A stretch of 10,629 nucleotides of DNA from Gammaproteobacteria bacterium (GCA_016762975.1 JAESUV010000047.1:996-11624), one strand, 5' to 3'; positions 1-7,825 are shown, numbered from the stretch's first letter. A program made the numbers and translations. The notes: generated from the letters alone by a model not told the origin.

Positions 1-278
1 CTAAACAGAATAAGAATAGGCTTCAGGGCGATAGTAACCCCAGATACAATGGCGTCCTCGATTTGCTGCCAATCCTGCCCGTTTCTCCAGCCGATTATCG
101 AGGCGACTACGGCACCGATGATGAGTGCTATCTGATTGGGGCCGTAACTCGCATCTTCCCCGAACAGATACACAGAGAAGGAGAGGAGGCTGATTAGCAC
201 GAGAATCGGCACTAGTGCCTGCAATACTGTCGCGGGACGCAGCGATGAGTCTGTTGCCGAGTCTGGTATTGATTCCAT
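1..278 (-). CDS. NhaC-family Na+/H+ antiporter, N-terminal part (runs off the left edge)
   Basis: Reading the reverse strand from the ATG at 278 gives 92 open codons to the window edge. After a polar N-terminus of about 15 residues there is a first membrane segment (LQALVPILVLISLLSFSVYL). Then come a short loop with GEDASYGPNQ and a second hydrophobic stretch (IALIIGAVVASIIGW). Next is the amphipathic RNGQDWQQIEDAIVSGV followed by ALKPILILF. The pattern of two segments, then 'NG..W..IE..I..G' and 'A..PILIL', is what I know from the start of NhaC-type sodium/proton antiporters of the inner membrane; this is recognition, not an alignment. An AGGT element lies about 8 bases before the ATG (reverse strand). 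The gene is divergent from proA. The ion-transporting core is outside the window, so substrate and completeness cannot be judged. Confidence 0.75.
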   Translation of the reverse strand, partial: MESIPDSATDSSLRPATVLQALVPILVLISLLSFSVYLFGEDASYGPNQIALIIGAVVASIIGWRNGQDWQQIEDAIVSGVTIALKPILILF

Positions 279-386
279 TATCACTACCTGTTTTGAACTA
301 ATTTGGGTGGCATAGAGCATAAAGGCTGGGGTTACCGTCTGTCTACGCTATATCCTTGCATTGGTCCGCATTGAGGGGATTTGGGT

Positions 387-392
387 TATAAT
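387..392 (+). promoter_or_regulatory. Candidate -10 box (TATAAT) for the proA transcription unit
   Basis: A perfect TATAAT lies in the 253-base region between the divergent antiporter gene and proA, in the context GGTTATAATTCGC. No good -35 box stands 16-18 bases upstream; the nearest candidate is TTGGTC at 361-366 with a long 20-base spacer. A start near position 399 would leave a leader of about 130 bases before the proA ATG. The rest of 279-531 shows no tRNA, no strong terminator and no ORF beyond a few codons. Confidence 0.35.
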
Positions 393-531
393 TCGCAGCA
401 TTAAGCACCTGCGAGTTCGTTTGCGCTGAAGCTTTCTCGTCAGAGGCTGTCGATTTCAATGAATGGCGATCAAATTAATTGAGCACCATGTCCAGTAGGC
501 ATGAAACTAGGTAAGTGAAAAAGTAAGTAAA

Positions 532-1791
532 ATGACCGATATCGAAGACTACATGCAGCAGTTGGGGCATCAGGCGAGGCAGGCATCACGCCAGATCGCT
601 AAGGCGAGCACCGCTCAGAAGAATACGGCACTTAACGCGATAGCCGAGGCGATCGATACTAATCGAGGCCAGCTTATAAAGGCCAATGAGCAGGATATGC
701 AGGCCGGAAAAGAGAAGGGTCTAGACGCCGCATTGCTCGACCGCTTAGAACTGAACGCGGCTCGAATCGATAGCATGATCGTGGGTTTACGGCAGGTAGC
801 CGCTCTGGATGATCCCGTTGGTGCCATCACCGATCTCAAGTATCGCCCCAGCGGCATTCAAGTTGGCAGGATGCGAGTGCCTCTTGGTGTAATTGGCATA
901 ATTTACGAATCACGACCGAATGTAACCTGCGAGGCGGCCAGTCTCTGTCTGAAGTCTGGCAACGCCACAATCTTGCGCGGTGGTTCAGAGGCAATTCATT
1001 CGAACCAAGCCATAGCAGCTTGCATCAAGACAGGGTTAGAGCAGGCAGGTTTGAGTGAACACGTGGTTCAGGTTCTAGATCGACCCGATCGAGCCGCGGT
1101 TGGGCTTTTGATTACCATGCCCGAATTTGTCGACGTGATTATTCCGCGGGGCGGGAAAGGCCTTATCGCTAGGATTAGTGCCGATGCCAAAGTGCCGGTA
1201 ATCAAACACCTAGATGGAAACTGTCACGTCTATATCGATGACAAGGCGGATATCCAAAAGGCGATACCGATTGTGATTAACGCGAAGACTCAGCGGTACG
1301 GCACATGCTGCACTCTGGAATCGCTGTTGGTCGCCGAACAGATAGCCGGCGAGGTGTTGCCCACTCTGTGTGCGCAATTGATTGAGAAGGGTGTAGAGTT
1401 ACGCGGCTGTGAAAATACGAGAGCGCTGGCAGACGGCGTTAATCCGGCTTCGATCGAGGACTGGGGAACAGAATACCTCGCACCAATATTGTCGATAAAG
1501 GTCGTCGTTGATGTGGATGCTGCGATTAGTCATATCAATACTTATAGCTCGCAACACACGGAATCTATTGTGACCGAGGACTACACGCGCGCGCAGCGGT
1601 TCCTGCGAGAAATTGATTCAAGTTCGGTGATGATAAATGCGTCTACACGATTTGCAGATGGGTTTGAATACGGTCTCGGAGCGGAAATTGGTATCTCTAC
1701 AGACAAACTTCATGTGCGCGGTCCGGTAGGCCTTGAAGGGCTGACTTCGCAGAAGTATATCGTGTTGGGGGACGGGCATATCAGGCAATGA
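532..1791 (+). CDS. proA: Gamma-glutamyl phosphate reductase
   Basis: This is the second enzyme of proline synthesis in the cytoplasm: NADPH-dependent reduction of gamma-glutamyl 5-phosphate to glutamate 5-semialdehyde. The protein has 419 residues, close to the roughly 417 of E. coli ProA. Family landmarks include GVIGIIYESRPNVT near residue 120, LRGGSEAIHSN near 148, IPRGGKGLI near 204, and the C-terminal run STRFADGFEYGLGAEIGIST. The catalytic cysteine sits in QRYGTCCTLESLL; by alignment it is C259, followed directly by a second cysteine, C260, where most homologues I know have Asn. The ATG at 532 is the only in-frame start after the stop at 508-510, although its ribosome binding site is weak (AGTAAGTAAA). 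The stop overlaps nadD (ATGA). Neither proB nor proC is in the window. Confidence 0.97.
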   Translation: MTDIEDYMQQLGHQARQASRQIAKASTAQKNTALNAIAEAIDTNRGQLIKANEQDMQAGKEKGLDAALLDRLELNAARIDSMIVGLRQVAALDDPVGAITDLKYRPSGIQVGRMRVPLGVIGIIYESRPNVTCEAASLCLKSGNATILRGGSEAIHSNQAIAACIKTGLEQAGLSEHVVQVLDRPDRAAVGLLITMPEFVDVIIPRGGKGLIARISADAKVPVIKHLDGNCHVYIDDKADIQKAIPIVINAKTQRYGTCCTLESLLVAEQIAGEVLPTLCAQLIEKGVELRGCENTRALADGVNPASIEDWGTEYLAPILSIKVVVDVDAAISHINTYSSQHTESIVTEDYTRAQRFLREIDSSSVMINASTRFADGFEYGLGAEIGISTDKLHVRGPVGLEGLTSQKYIVLGDGHIRQ

Positions 1792-2432
1792 GTTCGCTCG
1801 ATAGTTCTCCCTTAGCCGTGCTAGGCGGATTGTTTGACCCGGTGCACAAGGGGCATGTGAGTGCCGCACAGTTTGCTCTAGAACTCTTATCTGTGCAGCG
1901 GCTCAAAATGATCCCTTGCCATTTTCCTAACCACAAGGCCGTGCCTACTACGCAGGCTCAACACCGTTTGGCAATGCTTGAGCTGGCAACTGCTTCCTAT
2001 CCACAAATAGAGGTAGATTCCATCGAGCTGCAACGAGATCGAGTGTCTTATACGGTCGATACGCTCACCGAACTTAAGAAACGACACCGTGTGTTGGTGT
2101 TTGTGCTTGGTGCGGATTCGTTCAATAGTCTGCCCGAATGGCACGATTGGCAGAAGATTCTGGAATTGAGTCATCTGCTGGTATTGTCGAGACACGGTGT
2201 GACTCTTTCGAATGAAGCGTTGAGTGCTGTTGATAGTAAATTAAGGCGTGTGGACACGAGTGAGCAGATGCTGGCCAGCGTTCATGGCAAGATTCTTTTT
2301 AGTGAGAACTTCGACTATGACATGGCGTCGAGTGAGATCAAGAAGAAATTAGTGAGAGGCGATGATGTGTCGGCGCAGCTTGATGCCGATGTTATTCATT
2401 ACATTAAAGACAATTCCCTTTATCAAAATTAG
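1788..2432 (+). CDS. nadD: Nicotinate-nucleotide adenylyltransferase
   Basis: It joins nicotinate mononucleotide and ATP to form nicotinate adenine dinucleotide plus pyrophosphate, the step before NAD synthetase. The 214-residue product starts with the nucleotidyltransferase signature GGLFDPVHKGH (residues 13-23, with the T/HxGH-type histidines H20 and H23). The mid-protein block LGADSFNSLPEWHDW is typical of NadD, as is the C-terminal SSEIKKKL, the position of the usual ISST.IR motif. Its ATG overlaps the proA stop by four bases (ATGA), so translation is probably coupled. Next to it is rsfS, a common arrangement in proteobacteria. In E. coli holA precedes nadD; here proA does, as in Pseudomonas. 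Confidence 0.96.
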   Translation: MSSLDSSPLAVLGGLFDPVHKGHVSAAQFALELLSVQRLKMIPCHFPNHKAVPTTQAQHRLAMLELATASYPQIEVDSIELQRDRVSYTVDTLTELKKRHRVLVFVLGADSFNSLPEWHDWQKILELSHLLVLSRHGVTLSNEALSAVDSKLRRVDTSEQMLASVHGKILFSENFDYDMASSEIKKKLVRGDDVSAQLDADVIHYIKDNSLYQN

Positions 2433-2454
2433 TTAACTAGAGTGAGACTGCGGT

Positions 2455-2820
2455 TTGAATAGTACAGAATTATCAGAATTAGTCGTTGAGTCCGTGAAGG
2501 ACCTAAAGGGTCAATCGATTCGCTGTATCAATGTGGAGAGATTGACTTCGATTACAGATTACATGGTCATCGTTACCGGGACGTCGAGCACGCACCTAAA
2601 GGCAATAGCGGAGTCGGTAAACAAATCAGTGAAGGAGGCAGGGCAGGAAGTGGTGGGTATGGAAGGTAAGCTCGCCTCGGAATGGGTCCTCGTTGATCTG
2701 GGCGGTGTCGTTCTGCATTTGATGCTGGCGCCAGTACGCGCGCTTTATAATTTGGAAGAGCTTTGGAATTTCGAAGAAAAGTCTGAAGTTGATGCTGAGT
2801 CGGAAAGCCCCGAGGCGTGA
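2455..2820 (+). CDS. rsfS: Ribosomal silencing factor RsfS (Iojap family)
   Basis: RsfS binds uL14 on the 50S subunit and blocks subunit joining, lowering translation in stationary phase or starvation. The 121-residue product carries the family blocks LKGQSIRCINV, SITDYMVIVTGTSSTHL, GMEGKLASEWVLVDLGGVVLHLM and VRALYNLEELW. An acidic tail of about 15 residues (EEKSEVDAESESPEA) extends past the usual end. The start is a TTG: an in-frame stop at 2443-2445 leaves no ATG or GTG in front, and the N-terminal LSELVVESVKDLKGQ aligns with the family start. The ribosome binding site is weak (AGAGTGAG). A 22-base gap follows nadD, and the stop overlaps the rlmH start. Confidence 0.94.
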   Translation: MNSTELSELVVESVKDLKGQSIRCINVERLTSITDYMVIVTGTSSTHLKAIAESVNKSVKEAGQEVVGMEGKLASEWVLVDLGGVVLHLMLAPVRALYNLEELWNFEEKSEVDAESESPEA

Positions 2821-3287
2821 AAGTAAGGGTATTGAGTGTGGGCACTAAGATGCCAGCTTGGGTAGAGGCGGGTGTCGACGAGTATCAGAAGCGCATGGTG
2901 GCTGATTTGGATTTCTCGCTAGTAGAAATCCCGATGGCTAAGCGCACGAAGAACGGTAATAGTGACCAATATAGGAAGAAAGAGAGCGATGCATTGCTAG
3001 CCTCAATTCCATCGAGGGACTATGTGGTAGCACTGGATGTAGGTGGTAAATCATTCAGTACCGAGGACCTAGCAGGAAAGATATTGGATTTTCGTCAGCG
3101 AGGCGACAACCTAAGTCTACTGATAGGTGGTCCTGATGGCTTGGGCGCAGAATGCTTGGCTAGGGCGTCAGAGCGCTGGTCGCTGTCTGCGCTGACATTT
3201 CCGCATCCTTTGGTTCGGGTGGTTATTACTGAGCAGTTCTACCGTGCGATCAGCATCATCAAGGGACATCCCTATCACCGCAGCTAG
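2817..3287 (+). CDS. rlmH: 23S rRNA pseudouridine-1915 N3-methyltransferase
   Basis: RlmH is a SPOUT-class methyltransferase that uses S-adenosylmethionine to methylate pseudouridine 1915 in helix 69 of 23S rRNA on assembled 70S ribosomes. The 156-residue product matches the family length (155 in E. coli). It shows the N-terminal VLSVGTKMPAWVEAGVDEY, LIGGPDG at about 102-108 (cofactor loop of the trefoil knot), SLSALTFPHPLVRVV, and the conserved terminus GHPYHRS. The start is GTG, forming a GTGA overlap with the rsfS stop. The reading frame begins exactly where the family begins, so the non-ATG start is well supported. Two ribosome-related genes side by side (rsfS-rlmH) is the common order. 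Confidence 0.97.
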   Translation: MKVRVLSVGTKMPAWVEAGVDEYQKRMVADLDFSLVEIPMAKRTKNGNSDQYRKKESDALLASIPSRDYVVALDVGGKSFSTEDLAGKILDFRQRGDNLSLLIGGPDGLGAECLARASERWSLSALTFPHPLVRVVITEQFYRAISIIKGHPYHRS

Positions 3288-3424
3288 GCGAGTATTAGAT
3301 GCTTGTTAACTTTGCGTTAGCTTCACTGAAAATTCTATCTAAGCGCGGTAAGCTGTGGGAATACAGGTAAATCGCAATTGCGGCAAAACTATTTATTCGG
3401 CGTGTTGTCGAATACCAAAGAGCA

Positions 3425-3461
3425 GCTAATCCTTTAGTCGTCAACCCCTTAGCCGACTAAG
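3425..3461 (+). promoter_or_regulatory. Inverted repeats in the mrdA leader, possible hairpin or pseudoknot
   Basis: In the 200-base gap between rlmH and mrdA, TTAGTCG (3434-3440) is perfectly complementary to CGACTAA (3454-3460) across 13 bases. In addition GCTAA (3425-3429) can pair with TTAGC (3449-3453), which lies in that loop, so the two stems interleave like an H-type pseudoknot. A competing hairpin is CTTAG (3448-3452) with CTAAG (3457-3461). No T-run follows, so it does not look like an intrinsic terminator. It ends 13 bases before the mrdA ribosome binding site. I saw no convincing promoter in 3288-3487. The regulatory role is inference. Confidence 0.3.
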
Positions 3462-3473
3462 CTATTTGCAGCT

Positions 3474-3478
3474 AGGAA
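3474..3478 (+). promoter_or_regulatory. Ribosome binding site of mrdA
   Basis: AGGAA stands 9 bases before the ATG at 3488. It supports that start and independent initiation after the 200-base gap. Confidence 0.6.
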
Positions 3479-3487
3479 ATTCTAGAT

Positions 3488-5461
3488 ATGACAGGAAAAT
3501 GGCAGCTTAAAGATCACGAGGCAGAGCGAGCGCTATTCAGCCGCCGTCTCATGGTGGCTGGTGTATTTGTCCTGCTGTTATTTACCGCACTGATCATAAA
3601 ACTCGTTAATTTGCAGGTTTCCCAGTACGAGTACTTCTCCGCCCGTTCTGATGGAAATCGATTGCACTCCCAGTTTGTTCCTCCTGCCCGTGGACTCATT
3701 TTCGACAATAGAGGACAACTACTCGCCGACAACCAACCGATTTTCAACTTAACAGTAGTACGAGAGCAAGTGGGAGACCTCGAGGAAACTCTAGACTATC
3801 TCGACACGCTAATAGACTTGTCTGATGATGAGAGAGAGCAGTTCAGCAATCGACTGCGTAGAAATCGCGTGCCATTTACTTCTGTGCCACTACGTTATGT
3901 TCTCAGTGAGGCGGATAAAGCCAAGATTGCTGTAAACAGTTTTAAGCTTCCCGGCATCGCAATCGAACCTCAATTTGTGCGGCAATATCCTCTCGCCGAT
4001 CTCGCCGCTCATTCCGTAGGCTACGTGTCAGAAATTAATCGCGCTGAGCTGGACTCTTTCGATGATGAAGAACGAGAAAACTATGGTGGCACAAACCACA
4101 TAGGTAAGACTGGAATTGAAAGAACTTATGAAGACCTGCTGCATGGCACAGTGGGTTATGAAATTGTAGAAAAGAACAATAGAGGTCAGGTCATGCGCAG
4201 ACTTGATCGCACTGACCCGATTGCTGGTAAGAATATTTCTCTCTACCTCGATAGCCAACTGCAAATTGTGGCGGAAGAAGCGCTGGGGGATTTTCGCGGT
4301 GCCGTTGTTGCGATAGATCCCAATACCGGTGGTATCTTGGCTATGGTGAGCAAGCCAGGGTTCGATCCGAATCTGTTCGTGACCGGAATTAGCAATAAGA
4401 ACTACAGCGTACTCGTTACTGACGAGATCAACACACCTCTGTTCGATAGATCGACTAACCCCTATCCACCTGGTTCAACTATTAAGCCGTTTCTTGGCTT
4501 GGGTGGTCTGCATCATGGCCTCGTCGACTATGACTTTACCATTGAGGACCCAGGCTATTTCCGATTACCTGGGGTGCGTTATCGCTGGGGTGACTATACG
4601 TTGAGAACTGCCATCGGCGGTGGGCATGGACACACGAACCTACAGAAAGCTATTTATCAATCTTGTGACACATTCTTTTACGATCTTGGTAATCGGATGG
4701 GTATTGATACCATGCATAGCTTTATGGCGCAGTTCGGGTTTGGGGAAAACTTTGCAGTCGATATCAATTACGCTAGGACTGGCGTGTTGCCATCTCGTGA
4801 CTGGAAGCGAGCGACTAGGGGTGAGCCCTGGTATCCCGGAGACACGATAAACTCCTCTATCGGCCAGGGCTTCATGTGGGCAACTCCATTGCAGTTAGCC
4901 ACGGCAGTCTCAATCATTGCAAACAAGGGGAAAGTCGTTCAGCCGCGTATGTTGAAGGCCATTGATGGCGTGCCTTACCAGCCCGAGATTCAAGATCCAG
5001 TGGCTGATGTCGTAGTGAATGATCCAGACTATTGGCGCTATATTGAAGAGTCGATGTCGATGGTAGTGCATCGCGCGTTCAATGATGTATTTCGTGAATA
5101 CGGTACGGCCTACGAAGCCATAGCCATGGCAGATCGGGAAATGCCTTATAGAATGGCAGGCAAATCTGGCTCTGCTCAGGTGGTCGGTATCAGTCAGGAA
5201 ATTTTACAAAGCGGAGATATTCAGGTGTCTGATCCGAACAAGGATCATGCCTTGTTCATAGCTTATGCGCCGGCAGAAAACCCAAACATAAAGCCACAGA
5301 TTGCCATTGCTGTTTTTGTTGAAAATGGTGAGCACGGAAGTAGTGTGGCTGGGCCTATTGCGAAACGCGTAACAGACGCCTATCTCTTGGATATTTTACA
5401 AATCGATTTCGCTGCAATGGAATTTGGCAACGATGAGCTAATTTCTCTGGTCAATGAATAA
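3488..5461 (+). CDS. mrdA: Penicillin-binding protein 2, elongation-specific D,D-transpeptidase
   Basis: PBP2 cross-links peptidoglycan peptides during lateral wall growth and works with RodA in the elongasome. The 657-residue product (633 in E. coli) has a cytoplasmic N-terminus of about 20 residues and one membrane anchor at about 21-42 (LMVAGVFVLLLFTALIIKLV). The pedestal domain begins with PPARGLIFDNRGQLLADN. The transpeptidase domain has all three active-site motifs: STIK with nucleophile S330, SCD at 392-394, and KSGSAQ at 559-564. The conserved block NPYPPGSTIKPF marks the S330 region. The gene follows a 200-base gap and has its own AGGAA ribosome binding site, so it may begin a transcription unit, although no clear promoter was found. 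Its last 8 bases overlap rodA. No damage is visible. Confidence 0.97.
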   Translation: MTGKWQLKDHEAERALFSRRLMVAGVFVLLLFTALIIKLVNLQVSQYEYFSARSDGNRLHSQFVPPARGLIFDNRGQLLADNQPIFNLTVVREQVGDLEETLDYLDTLIDLSDDEREQFSNRLRRNRVPFTSVPLRYVLSEADKAKIAVNSFKLPGIAIEPQFVRQYPLADLAAHSVGYVSEINRAELDSFDDEERENYGGTNHIGKTGIERTYEDLLHGTVGYEIVEKNNRGQVMRRLDRTDPIAGKNISLYLDSQLQIVAEEALGDFRGAVVAIDPNTGGILAMVSKPGFDPNLFVTGISNKNYSVLVTDEINTPLFDRSTNPYPPGSTIKPFLGLGGLHHGLVDYDFTIEDPGYFRLPGVRYRWGDYTLRTAIGGGHGHTNLQKAIYQSCDTFFYDLGNRMGIDTMHSFMAQFGFGENFAVDINYARTGVLPSRDWKRATRGEPWYPGDTINSSIGQGFMWATPLQLATAVSIIANKGKVVQPRMLKAIDGVPYQPEIQDPVADVVVNDPDYWRYIEESMSMVVHRAFNDVFREYGTAYEAIAMADREMPYRMAGKSGSAQVVGISQEILQSGDIQVSDPNKDHALFIAYAPAENPNIKPQIAIAVFVENGEHGSSVAGPIAKRVTDAYLLDILQIDFAAMEFGNDELISLVNE

Positions 5462-6602
5462 CCAAGATTTCATACGACAGTCTGACGGACTCGATTCCAA
5501 GTCCAGATACAGTAAGTCTATCTGGCAGACGATTCATACCGATCCTCCTCTTTTGCTTGGCATAAGCCTGCTCTGTGGTTTTGGCCTGTTTGTGCTGTTT
5601 AGTGCAAGTGGGGGTGACGTTCCTGTCGTGCGCAGGCAGGCGCTCACCATGGTCGTCGGTCTCGTAGTCATGTTTATCGTCGCGCAATTTAACGTGCACT
5701 TCTTTAGGCAGTGGGCACCGACACTGTATGCGGCCGGGATTGGCTTGCTCGGATTGGTATTGGTGATTGGAGTAGAGGCAAACGGTGCAAAGAGCTGGCT
5801 GGATTTGCCCGGTCTGCCTAGCTTTCAACCCTCAGAGTTGATGAAATTCGTAGTGCCTATGTTAATGGCGTGGTATCTCGCGAGTCGCCCATTGCCGCCG
5901 CGATTTAAACATCTGTTTTGGTCTGCGGTGATGATACTGGTGCCGGCGGCGCTGATTATTATTCAGAACGATACCGGTACGGCGATCATGGTGATCATGT
6001 CGGGCATTTTCGTTGTGCTGCTCGCGGGCATACGCTGGCGTATCGTAATCGCCGGGTTTATTGCGTTACTGCTTGCGTCACCGGCGTGGTTTATTTTCCT
6101 GGCACAGGAGCATCAGAAGAATCGGATACTGACGTTTTTTAATCCCTACCGAGACCCAACCGGTGCCGGCTACAATATCATTCAATCGCAGATCGCCATT
6201 GGTTCGGGTGGACTATATGGCAAAGGCTGGGGGCAGGGTGCTCAGTCGCACTTGGATTTTATCCCTGAGAGCAATACCGATTTCATCCTCGCCGTCCTTG
6301 CAGAGGAGTTTGGCCTATTCGGAGTGTTGTTACTTATTTCGATGTATCTATTCGTGCTCGCGCGTGGCTGTTATATCGCCTACGCAGCGAATGATATGTT
6401 TAGTCGTTTGCTTGCCGGCAGCATTACCCTAACGTTCTTCTTTTACGTGTTCGTCAATATGGCCATGGTGTCGGGCTTATTGCCGGTGATTGGGCTACCG
6501 CTGCCGCTTATAAGTCGCGGTGGCACCTCGGTTGTCACGCTTTTTATCGGATTTGGCCTGCTTATGTCGATTCAAACCCATGGGCATGGTCGTGCAATCT
6601 AA
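5454..6602 (+). CDS. rodA: Peptidoglycan glycosyltransferase RodA (SEDS family)
   Basis: RodA polymerises glycan strands from lipid II in the inner membrane, paired with PBP2. The 382-residue product is strongly hydrophobic, with about ten likely membrane segments, starting near residue 33 (LLLGISLLCGFGLFVLFSAS). SEDS landmarks are GAKSWLDLPGLPSFQPSELMK near residues 104-124, the QSQIAIGSGGLYGKGWGQG block, and HLDFIPESNTDFILAVLAEE. D276 in the last block is the residue I match to the essential Asp262 of E. coli RodA. The C-terminus has GLPLPLISRGGTS, the classical SEDS signature. Its ATG lies inside the end of mrdA (8-base overlap), which implies coupled synthesis of the two partners. In E. 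coli the gene is also called mrdB. Confidence 0.97.
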   Translation: MNNQDFIRQSDGLDSKSRYSKSIWQTIHTDPPLLLGISLLCGFGLFVLFSASGGDVPVVRRQALTMVVGLVVMFIVAQFNVHFFRQWAPTLYAAGIGLLGLVLVIGVEANGAKSWLDLPGLPSFQPSELMKFVVPMLMAWYLASRPLPPRFKHLFWSAVMILVPAALIIIQNDTGTAIMVIMSGIFVVLLAGIRWRIVIAGFIALLLASPAWFIFLAQEHQKNRILTFFNPYRDPTGAGYNIIQSQIAIGSGGLYGKGWGQGAQSHLDFIPESNTDFILAVLAEEFGLFGVLLLISMYLFVLARGCYIAYAANDMFSRLLAGSITLTFFFYVFVNMAMVSGLLPVIGLPLPLISRGGTSVVTLFIGFGLLMSIQTHGHGRAI

Positions 6603-6842
6603 GTCGTTGAATTAAAAGAATTTAATGTGGCTATATTGCTTCAAAAGACCGCTTGATTGCTATTTCTGCGCCGTATCTAGGTTAAGGTTCTTTGCTGCAG
6701 CTAAAATAATTGTCAGATTGGACGTTACTCTTCAGGTGCCTTTGGTTTTTCTGGCACACCTACAGTAGAGCCTGTTGAGACTAGCGAATCAATGAAGCTA
6801 TTTAAAAGTCCAAACCTAGAGCGACGTGAATAGGGCAGTTAC
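6603..6842 (+). other. 240-base intergenic region between rodA and rlpA, no gene found
   Basis: No ORF with recognisable similarity was seen here. An AT-only hairpin (ATTAAA at 6611-6616 with TTTAAT at 6621-6626) follows the rodA stop. A weak GC stem (GTGCC 6736-6740 with GGCAC 6753-6757) lies further on. Neither is followed by a T-run, so I do not call a terminator. TTGAGA at 6775-6780 and TATTTA at 6799-6804, 18 bases apart, are a poor promoter candidate for rlpA. In Pseudomonas this place holds a lytic transglycosylase gene; no remnant of one is visible. Confidence 0.5.
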
Positions 6843-7727
6843 ATGAATATGATTGTGAGTAGTGCGGTGCTGAGAATCTCGATAGTTTCGCCGATTTTAC
6901 TGGCACTGATTGCCTGTAGCTCAGCGCCCGTGCCCGCACCTACCCCAGAGTCACCGAATGCGGGTCGCTACAGTATCTCGCAGGACCGAGCACCGACTCG
7001 AATTCTTGATCCTTCCTCAATTCCAGAAGTTATTCCAGAGCCGTTAAATCGCACCGGAGCAGGCAATCGTAGCCCCTATACGGTGTTGGGTAAGAGTTAC
7101 CGAGTGCTGGCAACCGAAGAGGGTTACTTTGAACGTGGGGTGGCTTCCTGGTACGGCGAGAAATTTCACGGGCACAAGACTTCAAACGGAGAGGTGTTTG
7201 ATATGTTTCTAGCATCGGCAGCACACAAGTCCCTGCCTATACCTAGTTTCCTGCGTGTCACGAATTTGGATAACAACAGAAGCATTGTAGTCAGAGTTAA
7301 TGACAGGGGGCCCTTCCATGGCGATCGCGTTATCGACTTATCTTATGCGGCCGCTGTAAAGCTCGGTTACGCGGATAGAGGCACCGCTCGTGTACAGCTG
7401 GAATCGATAGTCGCAAGTGGCGCCTCTCGCGACCGCGGCGTCGCGACGACGAGCTCCACCCAAAACGAGACATTGCGGGCAATCTCTACCGCCAGTAAAT
7501 ATTTGCAGATAGGGGCATTCTCGGAACTCAGCACCGCTAGGGAAGTCTCAAGCAGGGTAGAAGAAATTACCAGCTTGCCCGTGTTTATCCGTTCGGTGAA
7601 TACATCGAATAACAAAATTTTACACCGAGTAAGAGTCGGCCCAATTTCTGATTCTGGTCAAATCCAACGAGTTAGCCAAAGTGTTGTTGCCGCTAACTTG
7701 GGAAGCCCGTACACTGTTACCGAATAG
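6843..7727 (+). CDS. rlpA: Septal ring lytic transglycosylase lipoprotein RlpA
   Basis: RlpA is an outer-membrane lipoprotein that cleaves glycan strands, preferring peptide-free ones, and is drawn to division sites by its SPOR domain. The 294-residue product begins with a lipoprotein signal (hydrophobic run to LIAC; lipid-bearing C25). A proline-rich linker follows (PVPAPTPESP). The double-psi beta-barrel covers about residues 95-188: RGVASWYGEKFHGHKTSNGE, AHKSLPIPSFLRVTNL, and VRVNDRGPFHGDRVIDLS. E117 and H128 have the same spacing as the E120/H131 pair reported as catalytic in P. aeruginosa RlpA. The C-terminal SPOR domain (about 218-294) has YLQIGAFSELSTAREV and the ending RVRVGPISD. Both halves are present, so it should be an active enzyme rather than only a septal binder. 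The ribosome binding site is weak (AGGG). Confidence 0.95.
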   Translation: MNMIVSSAVLRISIVSPILLALIACSSAPVPAPTPESPNAGRYSISQDRAPTRILDPSSIPEVIPEPLNRTGAGNRSPYTVLGKSYRVLATEEGYFERGVASWYGEKFHGHKTSNGEVFDMFLASAAHKSLPIPSFLRVTNLDNNRSIVVRVNDRGPFHGDRVIDLSYAAAVKLGYADRGTARVQLESIVASGASRDRGVATTSSTQNETLRAISTASKYLQIGAFSELSTAREVSSRVEEITSLPVFIRSVNTSNNKILHRVRVGPISDSGQIQRVSQSVVAANLGSPYTVTE

Positions 7728-7825
7728 CGTCGCCGCAACCGCTATCACCGAGTAACAGCCACGACCAGTTTCATCAATTGATTCGTCATTTCACAACTCA
7801 TTACACTCAAACGAGACGGATTTAT

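Noticed and set aside
3303..3341. Promoter-like elements after rlmH (TTGCGT at 3312-3317 and TATCTA at 3336-3341).
   Set aside because: Only three of six consensus matches in each box; not strong enough to call.
3280..3476. 9-base direct repeat GCAGCTAGG at 3280-3288 and 3468-3476, like a target-site duplication around a small inserted element.
   Set aside because: The sequence between them has no terminal inverted repeats and no ORF; the first copy overlaps the rlmH stop and the second the mrdA ribosome binding site. Chance is adequate.
6734..6761. GTGCC/GGCAC stem as a rho-independent terminator after rodA.
   Set aside because: Only five clean pairs, a 12-base loop, and no T-run downstream.
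7778..7807. TTGATT (7778-7783) and TACACT (7802-7807) as a dacA promoter.
   Set aside because: Each matches consensus at only four of six positions, and the predicted start would leave about 12 bases before the ATG, crowding the ribosome binding site.
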